This document shows positions 1 to 6,590 of a DNA stretch of 9,763 nt, one piece after another. Source of the stretch: Caldisericota bacterium (GTDB taxonomy: Bacteria; Caldisericota; Caldisericia; Cryosericales; Cryosericaceae). The stretch covers positions 1-9,763 of the forward strand of contig JAPLGK010000085.1 of the NCBI GenBank assembly GCA_026390195.1. Direction: 5' to 3'. The notes under the pieces are model-generated. The model was not told the DNA's origin, searched no databases, and saw only the letters and a list, made by a program, of their open reading frames with translations. Both the position numbers and the translations under genes were made by a program. The first letter of the stretch is position 1, and every line of letters starts with the position of its first letter.

Positions 1-1089
1 GAGCCGGCTCACCTGGAGAAGGTGGTCATAGATATACCTGGTTCGGAAGGCGTCCTTGGCATCGGCCGTGCCATTCTCGGTGATGAAGATGGGGGCATGG
101 TAGCGGTCCCAATACTTCTTGCAGACACGATACAGCCCCTCAGGGTACAGCTCCCAGCCAAGGTCGTTCTTCTGGCTGTCTTCGCGCGCTTCAAGCCTGC
201 CCAGCGGGTTCGTGGGCTTGCCGGAGCAATCGATGAGGTCGCGCGTATAATAGTTGATGCCGAAGAAATCGAAGGTGCGACCCTCGCCGAGAGGGTATCC
301 CCCGCCCAGCGGCGAGAGGAGTCTTCCCTCGCACATCCCTGTGACAAAAAGCTCCTGGAAGAGCCTTTCGTACATGCCTGCCGCCCACCGTTCACGACCG
401 TTGCCATGCTTGGGATCGAACAGCCTGAGGTGATTGGCGACGCCAACCATTGTATCATTGTAGCCATTGGAGGCGCGCACCTGATGGATCTTGCGATAGG
501 ACTTGATGTGCGCCGTGATCATGTTGCGGGCGCCCCTGAAGTACTTGGTGATACTGATGTCGCTCGGCGGCCATCCGCCCGTGACGTATCCCAGCGCGAG
601 GTAGACGTTCGGCTCGTTCATGGTGCACCAGTCGCTCACGAGGTCGCCAAGGTTCTCGACGACATAGGCTGTGTACCGCTCAAATAGGTCGACCACTTCC
701 GGGTTGACCCAGGCTCCCGCGTCCTCGAGCCACAGCGGGTTCGAGAAATGGTGCAGCGTGACAAGAGGCCTGATTCCGGCGTTCACCAGTTGCTGTATCT
801 CGAGACGATAGTGGCCGATAGCGTCCTTGTCGAACTGGCCCCGCGCCGGCTCGATGCGGCTCCACTCCAGACTCATCCGATAGGTCTGCTGATGGAGCTG
901 CTTCATGAGTGCAATGTCTTCAGTCACCCTGTTCCAGTGATCGTCAGCTACAATGCAGCTGGTGCCGTCCTTGACGTGACCGGTCTGCACCCAGCGGTAC
1001 CAGCTGTTGTTGCGATCACCACCCTCGATCTGCAGCGAAGCTGTCGCCGTGCCCAGCAGGAAACTCTCTGGCAACTCAAATGGTTCCAT
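1..1089 (-). CDS. GH1 family beta-glycosidase (beta-glucosidase/beta-galactosidase), 3' end cut by window edge
   Basis: 363 residues are visible on the minus strand; roughly the last 80 of a usual ~445-residue GH1 barrel lie beyond base 1. GH1 landmarks in order: the N-terminal FLLGTATASLQIEGG (residues 10-24), which holds the sugar-binding Gln20; TLHHFSNPLW (111-120); the acid/base motif TMNEPN with Glu159; and the nucleophile motif TENG with Glu338. The family hydrolyses beta-linked glucosides, galactosides and similar sugars. Substrate cannot be fixed from motifs, but sitting last in a galactose operon favours beta-galactoside use (inference). There is no signal peptide, so it is cytoplasmic. 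The start chosen is the ATG at 1089, 7 nt after a strong AAGGAGGT and 2 nt after the alpha-galactosidase stop. An in-frame ATG at 1095 overlaps that stop but sits only 1 nt from the ribosome site. Family certain; specificity open. Confidence 0.93.
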   Translation of the reverse strand, partial: MEPFELPESFLLGTATASLQIEGGDRNNSWYRWVQTGHVKDGTSCIVADDHWNRVTEDIALMKQLHQQTYRMSLEWSRIEPARGQFDKDAIGHYRLEIQQLVNAGIRPLVTLHHFSNPLWLEDAGAWVNPEVVDLFERYTAYVVENLGDLVSDWCTMNEPNVYLALGYVTGGWPPSDISITKYFRGARNMITAHIKSYRKIHQVRASNGYNDTMVGVANHLRLFDPKHGNGRERWAAGMYERLFQELFVTGMCEGRLLSPLGGGYPLGEGRTFDFFGINYYTRDLIDCSGKPTNPLGRLEAREDSQKNDLGWELYPEGLYRVCKKYWDRYHAPIFITENGTADAKDAFRTRYIYDHLLQVSRL

Positions 1090-1091
1090 GG

Positions 1092-3155
1092 TCATACCTC
1101 CTTGTCTGGTGCTGCCGCTGTCAGTAGTATGCCTGAATCAACCGGCCGCGCAACTCGCGCTATGGGCACTCGTAAGACCGTGTGAACGGCCTGCCGCTCA
1201 GGGATTACGGCTACCCCGTTCACGGTCCATCGATCGGATGCGTCGGGGACGCCGATCAAAGCTTCGCCCTCGAGTTGGGCGGTGTTGAACCGCTGGAATG
1301 CTATGGACGTTTCGTGGCACTCGAAGCGCGCGACATCGAGTCCCGGGAATAGATGGGTCGTCGTTCCCAGGAGTTCAACGTTGTCCCCGTGCGCCTTCCG
1401 GAGACAGGTCGAATCGAAGGGAAGGAGCTGAAGGGGCTCTCGTCCGTCGATCAGGTGCCCGTTGCAGTAGTAGACACCAGGATCCAGGTCTATCGTGGCA
1501 GGTCGGGAGCCCAGGTTGGCAGCGACGACATATGTGGCGTTCTCTGCGCGCAAGGTCAAGCGCCATGCCTCACCGAATGGTCTGGCCTCGAGAGCGGCCT
1601 TTGCAGAGAACGGAAACTGGGAAAGGTACTGCCTGAGCTGTGCGTCTGTGTACGAGGAGATGTCGTCTGAGGTGAAGACGAGACCTCCCATCGCCTGGTT
1701 CACAAGGAACAGTGTGCGGCGCTGTGCCTCCGTCAGACTGTTTCGGGTGTCGCGAAGGATGCAGACGTCTGGATCGTTCCAGAAGGCATTCCCATTCAGA
1801 TGCCTTCGGCTGATAGTGTTTCGCAGTGCACAGACTGTTGATACCCGCTCGCGGTAGTGAATCGTCGAGAGCAGGCGGTCCTCCCACTTCAGGGCGACAT
1901 CTCCGCTGATTCGGCAGAAGTCTACCTGTCCAAATGCAGGGCCGAGTGGAACACCACATCCCAAAATGAGGGTATCCCCGATGATGTCGCGCAGAAACTG
2001 CATGGATTCGGACATGACCTGGCCTCGCGTCTTGCCCTCGGGGGCTTTGCGACAAGCGGCGTACAGGAAGTCGAGCTTGACCAAGTCGAAGTGCCAAGTG
2101 TGCAGAACCAGGTTGAAGACATCACCCAGATAGGAGCGGACGGCCGGGTTCGCCACGTCAAGCGAGTAGAAGAAACCGCTCCAGCCCGGGTTGTAGCCAG
2201 CCTTGATGGGCTTTCTGTGGTCCTCTGTCAGGAACCAGTCGGGATGATCGCGCAGCAGATCAGATGTCTCCTCGGCGATGAAGGGTGCCAGCCACAAGCC
2301 GGCCTTGCAGCCGCGCTCGTGGATTGCATCGGCCATAGTCCCCATCCCGTCCGGGAACTTGGCGTTGGTTGTCAGCCAGTCGCCGACGGCATGTTGCCAC
2401 CCGTCGTCAATCTGGAAGACATCGAGAGGGACCTCGTGTTCGCTCAGAGCGTCGAGGTTGTGCCGGATGATCTCCTGTGTGATACCCGTGTAGTAGTTGT
2501 ACCAGCTTGTCCAGCCGGTCAGAGGTGGCGTCCGGAGACGTCGAAGGCCAAGGAGGTCGAAATAGCGGCCAAACGTCTCGCGATCCGTTCCAGTTCCCAC
2601 ATATACGTCGTACAGAACATATGGTTCAGTAGGTACGAGACCCCCGCATTCCTTCTGGAGCGTGACCCTGCCCGCGGAGGAGGCGACCGTCACCAGCGTG
2701 AACCCCGTATGCTCAGCCAGTGAGCCAAACAGGGTCAGAAGATTAGATGTGGTCCGAACGTATCCATAGGTCCAGCCATGGAAACGGCCCGGAAAGCCGG
2801 GGTTCGTGACGTACTCGTAGTCGCCGTACATGGAACACCGTGAGCGGGCCAGCCTGTTGAGCGAAGGGATACGATCCCTGGGTCCCAGCTCACGGGATTC
2901 TGTCCACGTCTGGTAGCCATTCACGAAGATGCGGCTGGTCGGTGGAACAGAAACGGGGACTCGCAGTTCTGCTGCGAGTAGCGTCACTGTGGTGCGAGGC
3001 GTCACCGTGACGGTCCAGCGTTCTCCGGGGGCGATCGCGCCAATCGTCGGCGCAATGACGAGGTCGTCGTTTTCCGCTTCCCCGTTCAGGTCGAAGTTCA
3101 AGGTCACGACGACGCCTTCGCGACGATAGGTCAGTCTGCCCCTCACATCCTCCAT
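1092..3155 (-). CDS. GH36 alpha-galactosidase (melibiase type)
   Basis: This 687-residue protein should remove terminal alpha-1,6-galactose from melibiose, raffinose and related oligosaccharides in the cytoplasm; no signal peptide is seen. An N-terminal beta-sandwich (about 1-205) precedes the catalytic barrel. Barrel landmarks are GWTSWYNYYTGI (214-225), the substrate-binding DVFQIDDGWQ (245-254), GLWLAPF (286-292), the nucleophile strand LVKLDFL with Asp362, and CRISGD with Asp419 as likely acid/base. The order and the CGxPLxPA segment before the acid/base match, from memory, the Thermotoga maritima GalA subgroup rather than the longer GH36 enzymes with a SGGGRFD acid/base motif. The frame stays open to 3302 inside galK, but that extension is low-complexity basic sequence with no fit to the family. 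The ATG at 3155 has GGAGG 6 nt upstream and lies 1 nt after the galK stop. Third gene of the operon. Confidence 0.93.
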   Translation of the reverse strand: MEDVRGRLTYRREGVVVTLNFDLNGEAENDDLVIAPTIGAIAPGERWTVTVTPRTTVTLLAAELRVPVSVPPTSRIFVNGYQTWTESRELGPRDRIPSLNRLARSRCSMYGDYEYVTNPGFPGRFHGWTYGYVRTTSNLLTLFGSLAEHTGFTLVTVASSAGRVTLQKECGGLVPTEPYVLYDVYVGTGTDRETFGRYFDLLGLRRLRTPPLTGWTSWYNYYTGITQEIIRHNLDALSEHEVPLDVFQIDDGWQHAVGDWLTTNAKFPDGMGTMADAIHERGCKAGLWLAPFIAEETSDLLRDHPDWFLTEDHRKPIKAGYNPGWSGFFYSLDVANPAVRSYLGDVFNLVLHTWHFDLVKLDFLYAACRKAPEGKTRGQVMSESMQFLRDIIGDTLILGCGVPLGPAFGQVDFCRISGDVALKWEDRLLSTIHYRERVSTVCALRNTISRRHLNGNAFWNDPDVCILRDTRNSLTEAQRRTLFLVNQAMGGLVFTSDDISSYTDAQLRQYLSQFPFSAKAALEARPFGEAWRLTLRAENATYVVAANLGSRPATIDLDPGVYYCNGHLIDGREPLQLLPFDSTCLRKAHGDNVELLGTTTHLFPGLDVARFECHETSIAFQRFNTAQLEGEALIGVPDASDRWTVNGVAVIPERQAVHTVLRVPIARVARPVDSGILLTAAAPDKEV
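1096..1103 (-). promoter_or_regulatory. Ribosome binding site of the GH1 gene, inside the end of the GH36 gene
   Basis: On the minus strand this reads AAGGAGGT, a near-perfect anti-16S match. It lies within the last codons of the alpha-galactosidase gene. It is 7 nt from the ATG at 1089 and only 1 nt from the ATG at 1095, so it decides for 1089. Its position implies coupled translation of the two glycosidases. Confidence 0.8.
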
Positions 3156-3156
3156 C

Positions 3157-4323
3157 CTAGCCCTCCCCGATCGTTTCGTGGACGCCATCGGCCGCATGTG
3201 TGGCATAGAATGCAGGTTCCAAACCAGTCGCCGCAAGGTAGGCGGACCGAACCGAAGCCGTGAAGTCCGGAATCTGTGCCTGCTCGACGAGCGCGATTGC
3301 ACAGCCTCCGAAACCGGCGCCCGTCATGCGGGCTCCCAGGCATCCTGGAGCCTGAAGTGCCGCACCAACGATCGCATCGAGATGCAGTCCGGTCACTTCG
3401 TAGTCATCCCGAAGCGACGCGTGAGACTCCGTGAGCAGTCTCCCGAATGCAGGCAGGTCACCGGCCGCCAGCACGCGAGAGGCCTGTTCCACCCGTTCCT
3501 GCTCCGAGATGACATGACGTGCTCTTCGCCGCAGAACGGGGTCCGAAACGTGGGATAGGACGTCTCTCCATGCAGCGTGGACAAGGCCGTTTCGGGGTGC
3601 ATCTGTTCCGAGAAGTCGGAGAACGGCATCGCACTCGGCTCTGCGTTTATTGTATTTCGAGTCGGCCAGTCGCCGCGGGCTGGACGTGTTCATGATGACC
3701 AGAGCGTGTGCGTTCAGGGCAACACGCACATAGTGGTAGTCCTGCGATTTGCAGTCGAGCAGCAGGGCACAATCCTCCTTGCCGAGCGCGACGGCGAACT
3801 GATCCATGATGCCGCAATTGACCCCGACAAACTGGTTCTCCACCTTCTGGCAAAGCAGGGCGATGGCCCTGAGGTCGCTCGTGGGCGCCTCTGCGAGTGC
3901 GAGAAAGGAAAACGCGGTCAATACTTCCATGGCGGCAGAGGACGAGAGTCCGGCTCCCTGCGGAAGTGTCGTGGTGAAGAGGACATCGGCCCCCATCAGA
4001 TCCACTCCCTGAAGAAGGAGTTCGCGGAGGACCCCCGCGGGGTAGTTTCCCCAGCCGCGTACAGGGTCGGGTTCGATGGGTCGGTCGAGGTCGATCTCGA
4101 CGGCCAGCAGGTCTTCCGATGAGTGGAGTCTGATGAGATGGTCTGAGCGGAGCCGGCAGGCTGCCCTAATCCCGAGCGTGACCGCCGCGGGCATGACCAG
4201 ACCGCCGTTGTAGTCGATGTGTTCTCCGATGAGGTTCGCTCTGCCGGGAGCGAAAAAGGACCGGACCTTATGGTCCCCGGGACCGTAGAGATGCACGAAC
4301 TCCTCGGCAAGGAACGGACGCAT
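3157..4323 (-). CDS. galK: Galactokinase
   Basis: A GHMP-family kinase of 388 residues (E. coli GalK has 382) that phosphorylates alpha-D-galactose with ATP to galactose-1-phosphate, the entry step of the Leloir pathway. Visible motifs: the galactokinase signature GRANLIGEHIDYNGG (27-41) with Arg28, Glu34 and Asp37; the ATP-binding PQGAGLSSSAA (121-131); CGIMDQF with catalytic-base candidate Asp174; and the third GHMP motif TGAGFGGC (334-341). Start choice is uncertain. The ATG at 4323 lies 2 nt after the galT stop and places the signature at the usual distance from the N terminus, but it has no good ribosome site, so it may depend on coupling to galT. A GTG at 4329 overlaps the galT stop, and an ATG at 4362 would add 13 residues inside galT. 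Function is certain. Confidence 0.96.
   Translation of the reverse strand: MRPFLAEEFVHLYGPGDHKVRSFFAPGRANLIGEHIDYNGGLVMPAAVTLGIRAACRLRSDHLIRLHSSEDLLAVEIDLDRPIEPDPVRGWGNYPAGVLRELLLQGVDLMGADVLFTTTLPQGAGLSSSAAMEVLTAFSFLALAEAPTSDLRAIALLCQKVENQFVGVNCGIMDQFAVALGKEDCALLLDCKSQDYHYVRVALNAHALVIMNTSSPRRLADSKYNKRRAECDAVLRLLGTDAPRNGLVHAAWRDVLSHVSDPVLRRRARHVISEQERVEQASRVLAAGDLPAFGRLLTESHASLRDDYEVTGLHLDAIVGAALQAPGCLGARMTGAGFGGCAIALVEQAQIPDFTASVRSAYLAATGLEPAFYATHAADGVHETIGEG
3162..3166 (-). promoter_or_regulatory. Ribosome binding site of the GH36 gene, inside the end of galK
   Basis: The minus strand reads GGGGAGGGC TAG G ATG: GGAGG falls in the last galK codons, 6 nt before the ATG at 3155. It supports that start over the upstream in-frame candidates and suggests translational coupling to galK. 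Confidence 0.75.
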
Positions 4324-4325
4324 GC

Positions 4326-5315
4326 TCACGGTTGCACTTCGGTCTGCTCGAGTCTCCTGCATGCTGCCGCAAGAGCCGGTGCAGTGTCCTCAACGCGCAG
4401 AGGATTGCATGCTGCCCAAGCGCCCATCTCTGAGGAGGCGTAGTACTTCACAGCTGTCTCGCCCCGGAGTGGCGGGTAGAACTCGATGTGAAAGTGGTAC
4501 GACTCCTCGCAGCCGACATCTTCCGGGCTGTTCACCGGAGTCTGATGGATGCACATCATGTATGGGAAGCGCCGGGCGAACAAGAGGTCGAACCCTCCTG
4601 TGAGGGTCTTGAGCATGCGCGCGAGGTCCGTCCGTTCCGAGGGCGTGAAGTCGGTGAAGGATCCCCTGTGCGCACGGCTCATGACAAAGACGCCATATGG
4701 ATAGTCGGTGAACGACGGGATGTACGCCACGAAACTCCCGTTCGTCAAGACGACGCGCCGGCCATCCGACACCTCGTCGCGGGTAAGGTCGCAAAACAGG
4801 CAGCTTCCATGTTCGTCATGCCAGGCGCGTGCACTATCCAACTCCGTCCGGATCTTCAACGGGACAAATGGATAGGCGTAGAGCTGTCCATGGGGGTGTC
4901 GCATGGTGACGCCGACCTCCTCACCACGATTCTCGAAGGGGAAGATGTACTTGATGCGAGGATCGCCGGAGAGACTCCGTTGCCTCTCGGTCCAGAGTTC
5001 TACCAGGCGCGTCAGATGCGCGACACTCAGGTCGTGGAGACTGGCATCGTGCTGCGGAGAGTACAGGATGACCTCGCACTTGCCGTAGTTGGGAGCAATC
5101 GGCGACAGCTCTGATCCGACTGCGTCGGGTTCGTCGGGATCCGTCGTCAGTACCGGGAAGTCGTTGTCGTATTCGAGAACGTCATAGTTGGACGGGACGT
5201 TGCCCGATCCAGGGCAGAAAGGACAGCCATCGGTACGCAGGTTGGGCCGTGCCTGCCTGTTGCCTGCCACCATCGTCCATGTGCGCAGAAGTGGGTTCCA
5301 TCGTAGTTCCGCCAT
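4326..5315 (-). CDS. galT: Galactose-1-phosphate uridylyltransferase
   Basis: A 329-residue type I GalT of the HIT superfamily (E. coli about 348). It exchanges UMP between UDP-glucose and galactose-1-phosphate, giving UDP-galactose and glucose-1-phosphate. Zinc-site residues Cys31 and Cys34 (CPFC) and probable ligands His89 and His140 are present. The catalytic HPHGQ (140-144) supplies the uridylylated nucleophile His142 and Gln144. The second half carries MCIHQTPVN (254-262) and YHFHIEFYPP (273-282), typical of the C-terminal half. It is the first gene of the leftward operon. The ATG at 5315 has GGAGG (5322-5326) 6 nt upstream. Its stop is 2 nt before galK. The gene product works directly between GalK and the divergently encoded GalE. 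Confidence 0.97.
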   Translation of the reverse strand: MAELRWNPLLRTWTMVAGNRQARPNLRTDGCPFCPGSGNVPSNYDVLEYDNDFPVLTTDPDEPDAVGSELSPIAPNYGKCEVILYSPQHDASLHDLSVAHLTRLVELWTERQRSLSGDPRIKYIFPFENRGEEVGVTMRHPHGQLYAYPFVPLKIRTELDSARAWHDEHGSCLFCDLTRDEVSDGRRVVLTNGSFVAYIPSFTDYPYGVFVMSRAHRGSFTDFTPSERTDLARMLKTLTGGFDLLFARRFPYMMCIHQTPVNSPEDVGCEESYHFHIEFYPPLRGETAVKYYASSEMGAWAACNPLRVEDTAPALAAACRRLEQTEVQP

Positions 5316-5366
5316 CGTGGTCCTCCTGTTTCGCTACAGTGCCGCAGCACTGGCTTTTCATCATGC

Positions 5367-5395
5367 AGTATAGCCTAAGACCTTTGTTGGTACAG
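5367..5395 (-). promoter_or_regulatory. Candidate promoter of the galT-galK-GH36-GH1 operon
   Basis: On the minus strand a TATACT -10 box occupies 5372-5367. No good -35 is present; at 17-bp spacing (5395-5390) the hexamer is CTGTAC, which points to an activator-dependent or weak promoter if this is the start site. A start near 5360 would leave a leader of about 45 nt before galT. The -10 has the same AGGC flank as the galE -10 on the other strand. Confidence 0.45.
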
Positions 5396-5414
5396 GCCGG
5401 GAGATGCTGTCTGC

Positions 5415-5443
5415 TTGTTCATGCAGTCCGTGCAGGCTATACT
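5415..5443 (+). promoter_or_regulatory. Candidate promoter of galE
   Basis: TTGTTC (5415-5420), a 17-bp spacer, then TATACT (5438-5443), a 5/6 match to the sigma70 -10 consensus. Transcription from about 5450 would give a leader of about 35 nt before the galE start. The -35 is partial (TTG only). Confidence 0.5.
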
Positions 5444-5474
5444 AATTAGATAATCCGGTATGTGCTGAAGAGGT

Positions 5475-5481
5475 GGAGGGG
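5475..5481 (+). promoter_or_regulatory. Ribosome binding site deciding the galE start
   Basis: GGAGGGG overlaps a GTG at 5473 and runs into an ATG at 5482. The GGAGG core (5475-5479) is 5 nt from the ATG at 5485, so 5485 is the only one of the three nearby in-frame starts at normal spacing. Confidence 0.65.
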
Positions 5482-5484
5482 ATG

Positions 5485-6468
5485 ATGAGTGGAACGGTTC
5501 TCGTGACTGGTGGCGCTGGCTACATTGGATCACACACTGTACGAAAACTAGTGCAGAACGGATATCAGGTCGTCGTGTTCGACAACCTTTCCAAAGGGCA
5601 CCGCTGGGCCGTTTCACAAGACGTTCCACTCATGGTCGGCGATATCGCCGACACGGCCCACGTTGCGATGGCCATCCGGCAGTTTCACGTGACGAGCGTC
5701 GTCCACTTCGCAGCTTCCAGTCTTGTCGGCGAATCGATGGTTGAACCTCGCACCTACTACACGAACAATGTGATCGGTACCCTGCATCTTCTCGACGCCA
5801 TGCGTGCAACGGGCGTAGACCGCATCGTCTTCTCCAGCTCGGCTGCTGTATATGGAGAGCCGGCCAGCGTTCCAATAGGCGAGGACAGCGCTTTGGTGCC
5901 GACCAATGTCTATGGGCGTACCAAGGTAGTCATCGAGGGAATCCTTCACGACTACGCCGTGGCATATGGGCTGCGTTCGGTCTCCCTGCGATACTTCAAT
6001 GCCGCGGGAGCCGATCCCAGTGGTGGAATTGGCGAGGACCATGATCCTGAGACACATCTGATACCTCTGGTGCTGCAGGCTGCAGCCGGCCGGAGATTGT
6101 CGGTGAGTGTGTTCGGGAGTGACTACCCGACGGCTGACGGCACCTGCGTCCGGGACTACGTCCACGTGAGTGATCTGGCAGATGCCCATGTTCTCGCGCT
6201 GGAGTCACTCGAGCGGCAGACGGAGGCCACGTATAACCTGGGAAACGGCGAAGGATTCTCGGTGAGGCAGATTATCGAGACTGCCCGACGGATCGTGGGG
6301 CGCGACATACCGATTCTTGAGGCGGGCCGGCGCGCGGGGGACCCTGCCGTGCTCGTCGCCGGCAATCGGCGCGCATGCAGGGAACTGGGGTGGACGCCTC
6401 AGCTGGCGGACCTCGAGGCAATTGTGCGAACCGCCTGGAACTGGGAGCAGTATCGACCGATCCGCTAG
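5485..6468 (+). CDS. galE: UDP-glucose 4-epimerase
   Basis: A 327-residue extended short-chain dehydrogenase (E. coli GalE 338) that interconverts UDP-galactose and UDP-glucose with bound NAD+. It regenerates the UDP-glucose used by GalT and supplies UDP-galactose for surface polysaccharides. Visible: the Rossmann motif TGGAGYIGSH (8-17); FDNLSKGH (32-39); HFAASSLVGES (74-84); the SSS motif at 117-119; and the catalytic YGRTK with Tyr143 and Lys147, followed by LRYFNAAGA (168-176). The C-terminal substrate region CVRDYVHVSDLADAH (221-235) is complete. It is transcribed away from galT across a 169-nt spacer, so it can be expressed apart from the catabolic operon. The ATG at 5485 is preferred because of ribosome-site spacing and because the protein then begins MSGTVLVTGG like its family. 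No clear terminator follows. Confidence 0.96.
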   Translation: MSGTVLVTGGAGYIGSHTVRKLVQNGYQVVVFDNLSKGHRWAVSQDVPLMVGDIADTAHVAMAIRQFHVTSVVHFAASSLVGESMVEPRTYYTNNVIGTLHLLDAMRATGVDRIVFSSSAAVYGEPASVPIGEDSALVPTNVYGRTKVVIEGILHDYAVAYGLRSVSLRYFNAAGADPSGGIGEDHDPETHLIPLVLQAAAGRRLSVSVFGSDYPTADGTCVRDYVHVSDLADAHVLALESLERQTEATYNLGNGEGFSVRQIIETARRIVGRDIPILEAGRRAGDPAVLVAGNRRACRELGWTPQLADLEAIVRTAWNWEQYRPIR

Positions 6469-6509
6469 TCATGCATGAGGATGATATTCGGTTCCTTCCC
6501 TTTTGTTCT

Positions 6510-6537
6510 TTGACCAGTCCGGGTAATGCCGTAGAAT
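6510..6537 (+). promoter_or_regulatory. Candidate sigma70-type promoter of the Na+/Pi cotransporter gene
   Basis: TTGACC (6510-6515, 5/6 to TTGACA), a 16-bp spacer, then TAGAAT (6532-6537, 5/6 to TATAAT). It sits in the 122-nt gap after galE and implies a leader of about 45-50 nt with GGAGG at 6581-6585. I see no Pho-box-like direct repeat in this gap. It indicates that the transporter is transcribed independently of galE. Confidence 0.55.
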
Positions 6538-6590
6538 ACATACGCGGCAAGATACCAGACCGACCCGAAAACTGATCCTCGGAGGCAAGA

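Noticed and set aside
22..687. Plus-strand open frame of 221 codons
   Set aside because: Antisense to the GH1 gene, whose catalytic motifs are read on the other strand; no ribosome site and no domain.
1857..2723. Long plus-strand open frame (288 codons)
   Set aside because: It lies wholly antisense to the alpha-galactosidase barrel, has no recognisable domain, and is explained by GC-rich codon bias of the real gene.
3156..3302. N-terminal extension of the GH36 gene up to 3302
   Set aside because: It overlaps the conserved C terminus of galK, encodes basic low-complexity sequence, and the ATG at 3155 has a good ribosome site.
3577..5114. Plus-strand frames opposite galK (3577-4122) and galT (4488-5114)
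   Set aside because: Both overlap genes with complete family motifs on the minus strand and show no protein family features themselves.
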